Shown here: in pieces, positions 16,899 through 24,378 of the stretch
Layout: the number at the start of each line of letters is the position of its first letter
How positions within the stretch are numbered: position 1 is the stretch's first letter
Position numbers and translations under genes: made by a program
Origin: Gemmatimonadota bacterium
Lineage (GTDB): Bacteria; Latescibacterota; UBA2968; UBA8231
Assembly: GCA_009841115.1 (NCBI GenBank)
Contig: VXML01000014.1
Coordinates: forward strand, 28,993 to 85,386
Direction: 5' to 3'
Length of the DNA: 56,394 nt
The notes under the pieces: model-generated
Told to the model about the DNA's origin: nothing
Database searches by the model: none
What the model saw: the letters and a program-made list of their open reading frames with translations, nothing else

Positions 16899-16930
16899 CC
16901 GCTGGCCCATCTGGGGCGAGCGGTTTTTTT
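16899..16930 (+). terminator. Intrinsic terminator of riboswitch 1
   Basis: A hairpin with outer stem CCGCT/AGCGG and inner GCCC/GGGC is followed by seven T. It lies 20 nt after the riboswitch P1. The intervening GTACGC-rich segment could form a competing antiterminator. It would end transcription when TPP is bound. Confidence 0.85.
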
Positions 16931-16969
16931 ATGCGCCCTTGACGGATTTTTTCCGCAAATCACCTTTTT

Positions 16970-16999
16970 TTGCAAACTGAGGTGATAAGTGTGTATTAT
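16970..16999 (+). promoter_or_regulatory. Promoter candidate for LacI-1, downstream of riboswitch terminator
   Basis: TTGCAA, 18 nt, TATTAT, ending 78 bp before the regulator's ATG. If used, it would make LacI-1 expression independent of the upstream riboswitch terminator. It is weak evidence from sequence alone. Confidence 0.35.
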
Positions 17000-17077
17000 C
17001 CGAGTGAAGAGCGCCGCCTTCGCCGGCCTGCCGACGAAGTGGCTGCCTCATATACCTTAAATTGGCGATAGGATCAG

Positions 17078-18121
17078 ATGATGAAAAAAAAGCAAGCTAC
17101 CATCAAAGACATTGCACGGGAGTTGAAGATTTCGCATTCAACTGTCTCGCGGGCACTATCTGAGGATCGGAGGGTGTCGGCATTGGTGGCTGAGAAGACC
17201 CGAAAACGGGTGCAGCAAAAAGCCACCGAGCTAGACTACAGTCCCAATTTGATGGCGCAGGGGTTTGTGACGGGGAAGACGGGCACTTTGGGTTTGCAGA
17301 CCTACCGGATTTTCCAAGAGCTATATGCCTATCAAGCCGATCAAGTTCTGCGGGCGGCTGATGAACAGGGATATCAGGTCCTAATAGCCACCATGAGCCC
17401 TCCCCATGATCTTCGTAGTACATCTACACCGGAAAACCAAACTCGGCAGATCAAGCAGTTGCTTTCCCGGGGCATAGATGGGCTGTTTATTCATGCGCGG
17501 GGAGACGAAGAAGAGTCCGAGCGCATTTTGGATGTTGTGCGGGGACGAGTGCCGGTGGTGACTTTTCCCTACCCAACTCAAAACCTGAGTGGGGTTGTGG
17601 AGGATGCTATGGCGAATTATTACGAGGCCACCGAGCATTTGATCCGGTTGGGTCACGAGCGGATCGGGTTTATCGGAGCGGACTGGAATACGAGCGCCAT
17701 AGGGTCTGCCAAGGCCAAGGGGTATTTGCTGGCGATGCAAAAGCACGGCCTGACCCCCAAACGCATACCTGGCAAAACCTTTCCTATAAAACCGACGCAG
17801 CGTTTGGGGAAAAGGCTCGGCGACAGGTTTACAGCCCTTGTGTGCCGGGAAGATTACACGGCTCTAATCGCTTGTCGAGGGCTATGGGAAGCAGGTTTCC
17901 GCGTACCCGACGATGTGGCTGTGATAGGAAACGGCAATCTGGAGGTGGCGAAGTATACGACACCGGCCCTGACCACCTTGGCAATCCCCTTTGAGAAGAT
18001 TGCCCAGACGGCGATGAAGTTGATGCTGGAACAGCTTGAGGGGGAGGAGACGCCTCGGCAGATAACCGTGAGATCGCCTCTAATAGTGCGGGAATCCTGC
18101 GGGGCGAGAAGCAGGAAATAA
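17078..18121 (+). CDS. LacI-family transcriptional regulator
   Basis: The 347-residue protein has an N-terminal helix-turn-helix and hinge (TIKDIARELKISHSTVSRAL, then DYSPNLMAQGF) and a type 1 periplasmic-binding-protein-like sensor domain to the end (LIRLGHERIGFIG, AVIGNG, ALTTLAIPFEKI). Full-length members usually have 330-350 residues, so it is intact. It should bind an operator and respond to a small sugar-like ligand. It lies between the orphan TPP riboswitch and a truncated LacI paralogue. The two sensor domains are clearly similar (for example LVCREDY and LVCRDDY), indicating tandem duplication. Confidence 0.92.
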   Translation: MMKKKQATIKDIARELKISHSTVSRALSEDRRVSALVAEKTRKRVQQKATELDYSPNLMAQGFVTGKTGTLGLQTYRIFQELYAYQADQVLRAADEQGYQVLIATMSPPHDLRSTSTPENQTRQIKQLLSRGIDGLFIHARGDEEESERILDVVRGRVPVVTFPYPTQNLSGVVEDAMANYYEATEHLIRLGHERIGFIGADWNTSAIGSAKAKGYLLAMQKHGLTPKRIPGKTFPIKPTQRLGKRLGDRFTALVCREDYTALIACRGLWEAGFRVPDDVAVIGNGNLEVAKYTTPALTTLAIPFEKIAQTAMKLMLEQLEGEETPRQITVRSPLIVRESCGARSRK

Positions 18122-18228
18122 TCGGAAAGTATATGACTTGACAGTGTTGCGGGAGGGAGGGTACATTTGCCGATTTAAATGCAAACGTGTGAAGTTTAGA
18201 GGTCTGTGGCGGAACCTCAAAGGTGTTG

Positions 18229-18306
18229 GTGAGTACGCTTGTAGCAAGTTGACCGATCTGTAAAGGAGTTTTTAAATGGGCCAAAATAAAGAAGGAGTAT
18301 GTCAAT
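18229..18306 (+). pseudogene. Decayed LacI helix-turn-helix/hinge region upstream of LacI-2
   Basis: In the same frame as LacI-2, this stretch reads VSTLVAS, a TGA stop at 18250-18252, then PICKGVFKWAK and EYVNLM. It aligns with VSALVAEK, KRVQQKAT and DYSPNLM of LacI-1. The DNA-binding half has therefore lost sequence identity and acquired a stop, while the sensor domain stayed open. The stop is not at a redox cysteine and has no hairpin context, so selenocysteine is not suggested. Confidence 0.65.
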
Positions 18307-18309
18307 TTG

Positions 18310-19173
18310 ATGACGCAGAGGATCGCAACGGAAAGGACGGGTACTTTGGGTCTGCTGACCTACCAGATTTCTCGGGAGATGTTTGGCCGTCAGACCGATC
18401 AGATTCTGCGAGCAGCTTACGAGGAGCAGTATCAGGTCGTGATTAGCATGGCCGCTCACCGGACTCCCCTGGCTCTAATGGACGATCAGGCCATGCAGAT
18501 CAATCATTTGCTTTCCCAGAGCGTAGACGGACTCTTGATTAATACGCGAGGCGACGAAGAAGAGTCCGAGCGCATAGTGAACACCGTACAGGGACGAGTG
18601 CCGGTGGTGACGTTTCACTATCCGACTCCGAACCTGAGCGGGGTCGTATTGGACAATGCAGCGGATTTTTTCGCGGCCACCGAGCATTTGATTCGGTTGG
18701 GTCACGAGCGGATTGGATTTATCGGCCCGGACTGGGATGAAGCTAGCCCGGTTTCAGCCAAGGCCAAGGGATACTTACTGGCGATGCAAAAGCATGGCCT
18801 GCCGCACGAATTCATACCTGCCTTGGGCATCTATGCTGTGGAGGGGTATATGCAGGGTAAAAGGCTTAGCTATCGGTTTACGGCTCTTGTGTGCCGGGAT
18901 GATTATGCGGCCATGGGCGTTTGTCGTGGACTGGAGGAGTTAGGTCTTAGCGTCCCCGAAGATGTGGCTGTGGTGGGTAGCGGCGATATCGATGTGGCGG
19001 CGTATGTGATACCAGCGCTGACGACCTTAGCAACTCCCTATGAGGCGATTGCCGAGGCGGTGATGGAGTTGATGCTGGAACAGCTTGAGGGGCAGAACAC
19101 GCTTCGGCAGATAACTTTGAAATCGTCGCTGATCGTGCGGGAGTCCTGCGGGGCGAACAGCAGGAAAAAGTGA
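18310..19173 (+). CDS. LacI-like ligand-binding domain protein lacking its DNA-binding domain
   Basis: The 287-residue product begins at the position corresponding to residue 60 or so of LacI-1 (MTQRIATERTGTLGLLTYQI) and runs through the complete type 1 periplasmic-binding-like fold (LIRLGHERIGFIG, VAVVGSG, LTTLATPYEAI, SSLIVRESCGA). A fresh ribosome site (AAGAAGGAG, 18289-18297) precedes TTG 18307 and ATG 18310; the ATG is chosen. Without an HTH it cannot bind an operator itself. It may heterodimerise with LacI-1 and act as a ligand-responsive partner, or be on its way to pseudogene status. The long conserved frame favours continued translation. Confidence 0.75.
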   Translation: MTQRIATERTGTLGLLTYQISREMFGRQTDQILRAAYEEQYQVVISMAAHRTPLALMDDQAMQINHLLSQSVDGLLINTRGDEEESERIVNTVQGRVPVVTFHYPTPNLSGVVLDNAADFFAATEHLIRLGHERIGFIGPDWDEASPVSAKAKGYLLAMQKHGLPHEFIPALGIYAVEGYMQGKRLSYRFTALVCRDDYAAMGVCRGLEELGLSVPEDVAVVGSGDIDVAAYVIPALTTLATPYEAIAEAVMELMLEQLEGQNTLRQITLKSSLIVRESCGANSRKK

Positions 19174-19188
19174 TCGAAAGGGCGCGCA

Positions 19189-19217
19189 TTGCCCCGAGTG
19201 AGGGCGTGTCCTATATT
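19189..19217 (+). promoter_or_regulatory. Promoter candidate for TPP riboswitch 2
   Basis: TTGCCC, 17 nt, TATATT starting 15 bp after the LacI-2 stop. It matches the element before riboswitch 1 in hexamers and spacing. It would drive the thiamine receptor and kinase transcript. Confidence 0.5.
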
Positions 19218-19237
19218 GTAGAGACATTGAGTATATA

Positions 19238-19325
19238 GCTTCCGTTGGGGGTGGCCCGGTAGCGGGCCTGAGATTGAGACCCTTCGAACCTGAACTGGAT
19301 CGTGCCAGCGTAGGGAAACGGATGC
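19238..19325 (+). ncRNA. TPP (THI-box) riboswitch, copy 2
   Basis: The same core as copy 1: GGGGTGG, CTGAGA, ACCCTTCGAACCTGAACTGG, TGCCAGCGTAGGGAA, with P1 made by GCTTCCGTT (19238-19246) and AACGGATGC (19317-19325). It sits 100 bp upstream of a TonB-dependent receptor and thiamine pyrophosphokinase pair. TPP made by the kinase should feed back to shut off uptake. The terminator follows at 19345-19376. Confidence 0.95.
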
Positions 19326-19344
19326 CGTACGCACCGCGTACGCA

Positions 19345-19376
19345 CCGCTGGCCCATCTGGGGCGAGCGGTTTTTTT
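19345..19376 (+). terminator. Intrinsic terminator of riboswitch 2
   Basis: CCGCT/AGCGG hairpin with inner GCCC/GGGC pairing and seven T, identical in stem to the copy at 16899-16930. It is the expression platform of the TPP riboswitch, 50 bp before the receptor start. Confidence 0.88.
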
Positions 19377-19425
19377 GTGCCCCTCGACGGAGTTCTTCCG
19401 CAATGCAAGATGAGGGAGCAGATTT

Positions 19426-21756
19426 ATGAGAATTTCACTATCGGCGGCTAGCTTGCTGGCCGGTCTATTGACGCTGTCGGCGCTGTCTGTGGCGCAGGCC
19501 GAAGAAGTGTCCGGCCAAGTGTTGGATGTAGCCACGGGCCGCCCCTTGGAAGGGGCCAATGTGCGGGCCGGGAACGCGGCTACTACTACGGATGCTCAGG
19601 GCCGTTTCAAAGTGGAGGCGGCCTTGGGCGATTCGCTCGACATTTCCTTTATCGGCTACCAGAGTGCGCGGGTAGCGGTCGTCTTGCCGCTAGTCGTGGT
19701 TTTGGAGCGCGCGATTTTGCAAGCGCCGGAGGTGGTGGTGGAAGGCGGCTTGATGCGCCAGCAGCTAGACCGCTTGGCCGCCAGCGTTACTGTGGTGGAT
19801 GGGGATCGTTCCCGGGCCAGCGGGGCCGGACACTTGCAAGACGCGACTCATGCGGTGCCCAATTTGAATTGGGCTGGCGGCTCGTCCCGACCGCGCTACT
19901 TCCAGATCCGGGGCATTGGCGAGCGCAGCCATTACGCCGGCGAAGGGCCGCCCAGTTTTTCGGTGGGATTCGTCATGGACGACGTTGACTTGAGCGGCAT
20001 GGGCACTGCCGGGTTGCTCTTTGACGTCGATCAGGTCGAAGTCTTCAAAGGCCCTCAGTCAACCATTTTTGGGCCCAATGCCTTGGCCGGCCTGATCAAT
20101 TTGCGCTCGGTCGATCCCCAGCCGGGGTTTGCCGGAGCAGGCAGCGCCGATATGGGCAACGATGGTTTAGGGCGTTTTTCCGGGGTGGTGAATCTGCCGG
20201 TAGGGAGCGATCTGGCGCTGCGCGTGGGGTACGAGAACGGCCGTTCCAGCGGCTTTCGCAGTAATGCCTTTCTCGATGCTGACGATACCAACGGCCGGCG
20301 CGAGCAGTTGCTGCGCGCCAAGGTAGGTTGGACCCCGGCGGCTGGTCCCGAGGTGTTGGGCACCTTCTTTTGGGCCGATATGGACAATGGGTACGACGCT
20401 TGGGTGCCCGACAACAACGAGGATTTGACCACCTATTCCGACAAGCCGGGCAAGGACCGCCAGCAGACGACCGGGGCTTCGCTCAAGAGCACTTGGGGGC
20501 TGGGTGCGAGCAGTGCTGAATTAGTGACCATTACCGCGTTTTCGCGCAGCGAATTGGAGCACAGCTACGACGGCGATTGGGGCAACGATGAGTACTGGCT
20601 AGTAGAGCATGGATTCGATCCAGACGTCGAGGGGTGGAGCTACGACTTTTTTGATCGCAATGTGCGCGACCGCACGGTTGTGAGCCAGGAGGCCCGGCTC
20701 TTGGTGGAGGAACTGGTGGTGGGAGCCTATTGGAAGCGCCTCGAAGAAGAAGACAATGCCGCAGGCTATTTGTTCGGCGGCGACGCCACGGACCTGAACG
20801 GGCGCTATGAAATCGACAACCTAGCTTTTTACGGCCAGTACGGGCTAGCCTTGGGCCAAGGGTTGCGGCTGGAAGTCAACGCGCGGCTTGACCGTAACGA
20901 CACGGCCTATGAAGGGGAGACCAACGGTGGAGCCGAGCATACCGCGTTTGCCGTCGATCAATGGTTGGGCGGTGGCAAAGCGGCCCTTAGTTACAACTGG
21001 GGCTTAGGCCATACTTTATACGCTTCGGCCTCGCGCGGCTATCGCTCTGGCGGGGTCAACCAGCATCCGTACCTAGCTGCGGAAAACCGCCCCTATGACC
21101 CCGAGTACATCGTCAATTTCGAACTCGGCTGGCGGGTCCGCGGACCGCGCTCTTCCATTGGATTGACCCTGTTCCACGCTCTGCGCTCAGACCAGCAAGT
21201 CGAGTTGTCGAGCCAGCAGGACCCGGGCGATCCCAACAGCTTTTTTTACTTCACGGCCAATGCCGTCAAAGGCCGTAACAGCGGCTTGGAATGGGAGCAT
21301 ACCGTCCGCCTCCTGCCCCAAGTCGAACTCTTCGGCTCGGTGGGCTTGCTCACTACTCACGTCGATACGTACACCTTCCCCACGGAAGATGGAGAAGTGA
21401 CGCTGGGCGACCGGGCCGCAGCCCACGCCCCCAATTACACCTTCAGCGTAGGCGGCGAATACCGCCATCAGTCGGGTCTGGGGGTGCGGCTGGATCTGAT
21501 CGGCATGGACCAATTCTTCTACTCCGATGGCCACGACCAAATCTCTGAGCCTTATCGATTGGTCAACGCCCACATTGCCTACCAGTGGGAAGCATGGTCC
21601 GTGCAACTGTGGGGTCGCAACTTGCTCGACGAGCGCTATGGGGTGCGGGGCTTCTACTTTGGCCTGGAGCCGCCGGATTACCCCGACAAGCTGTATAAAA
21701 CCTACGGCGACCCGCGCCAAGTCGGCGTGCGGCTGACGACGCAATTTGGGGACTAA
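19426..21756 (+). CDS. TonB-dependent receptor, probable thiamine transporter (OMR1-like)
   Basis: This 776-residue protein has a signal peptide ending at AQAEE, a carboxypeptidase-D-regulatory-like beta domain (about 27-95, GQVLDVATGRPLEGANVRAG), a plug domain (about 100-230, with FQIRGIGERSHYAGEG and DQVEVFKGPQSTIFG) and a 22-strand-type barrel ending in a terminal beta-strand (VGVRLTTQFGD). The ribosome site GAGGGAG is well placed. The TPP riboswitch upstream and thiamine pyrophosphokinase gene downstream, overlapping or nearly so, point to thiamine or a phosphate ester as cargo. This matches the riboswitch-controlled OMR1 receptors described in other bacteria. No inner-membrane thiamine permease (PnuT-like) is seen nearby. 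Confidence 0.88.
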   Translation: MRISLSAASLLAGLLTLSALSVAQAEEVSGQVLDVATGRPLEGANVRAGNAATTTDAQGRFKVEAALGDSLDISFIGYQSARVAVVLPLVVVLERAILQAPEVVVEGGLMRQQLDRLAASVTVVDGDRSRASGAGHLQDATHAVPNLNWAGGSSRPRYFQIRGIGERSHYAGEGPPSFSVGFVMDDVDLSGMGTAGLLFDVDQVEVFKGPQSTIFGPNALAGLINLRSVDPQPGFAGAGSADMGNDGLGRFSGVVNLPVGSDLALRVGYENGRSSGFRSNAFLDADDTNGRREQLLRAKVGWTPAAGPEVLGTFFWADMDNGYDAWVPDNNEDLTTYSDKPGKDRQQTTGASLKSTWGLGASSAELVTITAFSRSELEHSYDGDWGNDEYWLVEHGFDPDVEGWSYDFFDRNVRDRTVVSQEARLLVEELVVGAYWKRLEEEDNAAGYLFGGDATDLNGRYEIDNLAFYGQYGLALGQGLRLEVNARLDRNDTAYEGETNGGAEHTAFAVDQWLGGGKAALSYNWGLGHTLYASASRGYRSGGVNQHPYLAAENRPYDPEYIVNFELGWRVRGPRSSIGLTLFHALRSDQQVELSSQQDPGDPNSFFYFTANAVKGRNSGLEWEHTVRLLPQVELFGSVGLLTTHVDTYTFPTEDGEVTLGDRAAAHAPNYTFSVGGEYRHQSGLGVRLDLIGMDQFFYSDGHDQISEPYRLVNAHIAYQWEAWSVQLWGRNLLDERYGVRGFYFGLEPPDYPDKLYKTYGDPRQVGVRLTTQFGD

Positions 21757-21760
21757 AGCC

Positions 21761-22426
21761 GTGGATGGTCAATCTGCTCTGATCGTCGGCAATGGCGAGC
21801 CGCCCTCCCGAGGATTATTTGCCGCCTGCGCCCGAGAAGCCGAGCTGATCTTGTGTGCCGATGGCGGGGCTAATACTGCCTCGGCGTACGGGTACGCGCC
21901 CGATTATATCATCGGCGACCTCGACTCGGTTAGCGACCAAAGCAAGGCCGCTCTCGCCGCTGACCGCCTCGTCCTCGTTGACCCCGAGGGCAATGTGGGC
22001 ACAGATGGCCAAAAAGTCCTCAACCACGCCGTCGCCTTAGGCGTTACTGAGGCCGTGCTTCTCGGTTTTACGGGCCGGCGTACCGATCACCTGCTGGGCA
22101 ATTTGAGCCTGCTCAAGACTTTTGCCGACCGCCTCGCCTTGCGCATAGTAGATGACTACTGCGATATCCGCCTCATCGACCGCCGCATCCGCTTCCGCGC
22201 CGCTATTGGTCAGAAAATTTCCCTGTGCCCGCTCGACGGCGCGGTGGAAGGCATTGAGACGCTTGGATTAAAATGGCCTTTGCGGTCCGAGAGCCTCATT
22301 CCGGGCGTGCGCGACGGCATCTCCAATGAGGTGGTGGCCAACCCAGTCGAGATCAGGGTCGGGCGCGGCGATCTGTTGTTGTGCGTGCAGCGAGAGGAAG
22401 GTGCTGGCGAGATTTTGGTGGGATGA
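21761..22426 (+). CDS. thiN: Thiamine pyrophosphokinase
   Basis: The product has about 221 residues. GTG at 21761 is chosen because GGGG lies 8 nt upstream; a TTG at 21746 overlapping the receptor is the alternative. Motifs of the TPK family are visible: CADGGANTA, YIIGDLDSVS, GTDGQKVLNHA and GFTGRRTDHLLGNLSLL, which form the ATP and thiamine sites. It transfers pyrophosphate from ATP to thiamine to give TPP in the cytoplasm. Placed right behind the TonB receptor, it traps imported thiamine and closes the regulatory loop through the riboswitch. Confidence 0.9.
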   Translation: MDGQSALIVGNGEPPSRGLFAACAREAELILCADGGANTASAYGYAPDYIIGDLDSVSDQSKAALAADRLVLVDPEGNVGTDGQKVLNHAVALGVTEAVLLGFTGRRTDHLLGNLSLLKTFADRLALRIVDDYCDIRLIDRRIRFRAAIGQKISLCPLDGAVEGIETLGLKWPLRSESLIPGVRDGISNEVVANPVEIRVGRGDLLLCVQREEGAGEILVG

Positions 22427-22460
22427 GTAGGTTGTCTGCTGCATCGAAAGGAGAACCACC

Positions 22461-23537
22461 ATGAAGAAGCACACAGTAGCTATCATCGGTCTCGGGCGCA
22501 TGGGCAGCACCATTGACGACGAAGGGCACGGCGACTTGCCCTATTCGGTCGCGGCCGCGACTAGGGCGAGCGAGCGGTTGGAACTCGTGGCCGGAGCGGA
22601 TCTCTTGCCGGATAAGCGCGATGCGTTTCAAAGCCGCTGGGGAACAGCCGTGTACGAGGACTTCCGCGACATGATCCGCCGCGAAGAGCCAGACATCGTG
22701 GCCATTTGCACGGCAGCTTGTTTGCCCAAGCCCGCCAGAGAGGCCCCGGACGCGAGTTTTCGCGGCGACTCGCACGCCGATCTAGCGGTAGCGGTGGCCG
22801 ATATGGGCGTGCCGATGATCTACCTCGAAAAGGCTATGGCCAGCTCGATGGAGCGCGCCGACGAGATCCGCGATGCTGTAAAGCGCAACAACGCGCTCTT
22901 CAACACGGGTGTCCTGCGCCGCTTTGACAACCGCTACGATGTGGTCAAGGACGCGGTTGCCGCCGGTCAGGTCGGCGAGGTGCGAGCCGTGATTCACTAC
23001 GCCAGTTCCAGCCTGATGCACGGGCACATCCATTCGATTGACACGGTGTCCTATCTCATTGGCGACCCGGCGATTGGAGCTGTGCGCGGCGAGCTGTTGC
23101 CCCACGGCTTGCAAGTCGAGGGTAATCACATTCCGTCCGATCCCTTGGCTACCTATCAACTGCGCTTTGCCAACGGCGTCGAGGCGTGGTCCATTCCAGC
23201 GGCCCCGTGGGAATTCGAGGTTATCGGCTCGGAAGGGGCGATTCGCTCGTGCAACAATGGGGCCAATGTTTTACTGCGCCAGCCCGGCACCGTGCAAGGG
23301 CGGAACGCCTTGTGGGAGGAGGTACCCGTTGATCCGGTGACGCCGCGCAGTACGACGCAGTGCTGCTTGGAGGATTTGGTCGCGGCGCGCGAATCCGGCC
23401 AACCCACGCGCGGCCACATCGACGTGACGCACCACATCACAGAAGCCACCATCGCCGTCGCTGAGAGCCATCGCCAGGGCGGCGCTTGGGTGGAGTTGCC
23501 GTTGCCTGAGCGCGACTTGTACATTTTTCACGTCTAG
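22461..23537 (+). CDS. Gfo/Idh/MocA family oxidoreductase
   Basis: The 358-residue protein follows a clear AAAGGAG site. The N-terminal Rossmann motif reads VAIIGLGRMGSTI, with the EKP-type catalytic segment as LEKAMAS (about residue 125) and the conserved RRFDNRYDVVKD helix after it. The C-terminal domain ends in the alpha/beta fold. An insertion (PKPAREAPDASFRGDSHADLA) lengthens the usual beta4 region. The family oxidises or reduces sugars, inositols and related compounds with NAD(P). The substrate is not readable. It follows the thiamine genes at 34 bp, but a functional link to thiamine is unlikely. Confidence 0.88.
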   Translation: MKKHTVAIIGLGRMGSTIDDEGHGDLPYSVAAATRASERLELVAGADLLPDKRDAFQSRWGTAVYEDFRDMIRREEPDIVAICTAACLPKPAREAPDASFRGDSHADLAVAVADMGVPMIYLEKAMASSMERADEIRDAVKRNNALFNTGVLRRFDNRYDVVKDAVAAGQVGEVRAVIHYASSSLMHGHIHSIDTVSYLIGDPAIGAVRGELLPHGLQVEGNHIPSDPLATYQLRFANGVEAWSIPAAPWEFEVIGSEGAIRSCNNGANVLLRQPGTVQGRNALWEEVPVDPVTPRSTTQCCLEDLVAARESGQPTRGHIDVTHHITEATIAVAESHRQGGAWVELPLPERDLYIFHV

Positions 23538-23582
23538 CGACGAGATACCCCACGACTCGCTTACCACTATTAGAGGATACAC

Positions 23583-24368
23583 ATGCTAAAAGCAGGCATA
23601 TTTCTCGATATGGAGAATCTCAATCGCTGCGGTGGCCACGGCATCCAGTTTCGCCAGATCAAGGCCCTAGTGGAGGCACAGCAGGCGGTTGTGGTGCGGG
23701 CCAATGCCTATATGGCCGTGGACCGCGAGCGCGAAAGCATGGATCCAGAGTACCGCCAAAAGAGGGAAACGTATCGCAATCGAGCGCGGCGGGAGGGCTA
23801 TCACCTGATACTTAAAGAAGTGCGGCGCTATCTGACTTCAGAAGGCGAAACCATCGTCAAGGCCGACGCTGATCTAGAGCTGGCGATCGATGCCCTGTTG
23901 CAGTCGGAGAATTTGGATTACGTGCTGTTGGGCACGGGCGATGGCGATTTTGTGCGCTTGGTGCGCGCCCTGCAAAACCGGGGCAAGCGGGTCGATTTGC
24001 TGTCTTTTATGAACACCAGCACCCAACTGCGCCAAGAGGTAGATTACCACTTTTCCGGGTACTTGGTGCCCGGCATTCTGTTCCCTGAGCGCGGTCCAAC
24101 CGAGCGTCTGCGCGGCATTCTCCACGCGGTCAACGAGGAGAAGGGCTACGGGTTCTTGACCGCGCAGACCGACTTGGGGCTGGACACCATGCGCGAGGAT
24201 ATTTTTCTGCACATTACCGACCTGCGCACGGCGAGAGGTGGGGTGGTGTCCAACGCGGATTTTGCCCAGTTGAGGATGCGGGGCGCGGTCATCGAGTTTG
24301 AGATGGAGGACGACGGCGATAGGAAGAAGGCTGTCAATGCCGTGGAGTTCCGGCCGGAGTTGCTGTGA
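23583..24368 (+). CDS. NYN (LabA/DUF88) domain protein with C-terminal cold-shock domain
   Basis: This 261-residue protein has an N-terminal NYN/PIN-like nuclease fold: IFLDMENLNR with the first aspartate, a DADLELAIDALL acidic segment, LLGTGDGDFVRLVRAL with the metal-binding aspartates and KRVDLLSFM. From about residue 180 it carries a cold-shock-type OB domain (GILHAVNEEKGYGFL, DIFLHITDL, RGAVIEFEM). A NYN nuclease joined to a CSD suggests an RNA-targeting endonuclease that selects substrates through the OB domain. The catalytic aspartates look intact. Function is inferred from domains only. Confidence 0.85.
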   Translation: MLKAGIFLDMENLNRCGGHGIQFRQIKALVEAQQAVVVRANAYMAVDRERESMDPEYRQKRETYRNRARREGYHLILKEVRRYLTSEGETIVKADADLELAIDALLQSENLDYVLLGTGDGDFVRLVRALQNRGKRVDLLSFMNTSTQLRQEVDYHFSGYLVPGILFPERGPTERLRGILHAVNEEKGYGFLTAQTDLGLDTMREDIFLHITDLRTARGGVVSNADFAQLRMRGAVIEFEMEDDGDRKKAVNAVEFRPELL

Positions 24369-24378
24369 GGCAAAGACG

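Noticed and set aside
16741..16955. Riboswitch-terminator repeat considered as an insertion element.
   Set aside because: It has no terminal inverted repeats or target duplication and matches TPP riboswitch consensus; duplication of a regulatory module explains it better.
18250..18252. In-frame TGA upstream of LacI-2 as another possible selenocysteine codon.
   Set aside because: It aligns with a lysine (EKT region) in LacI-1, not a cysteine, and has no hairpin just downstream; surrounding codons are degraded.
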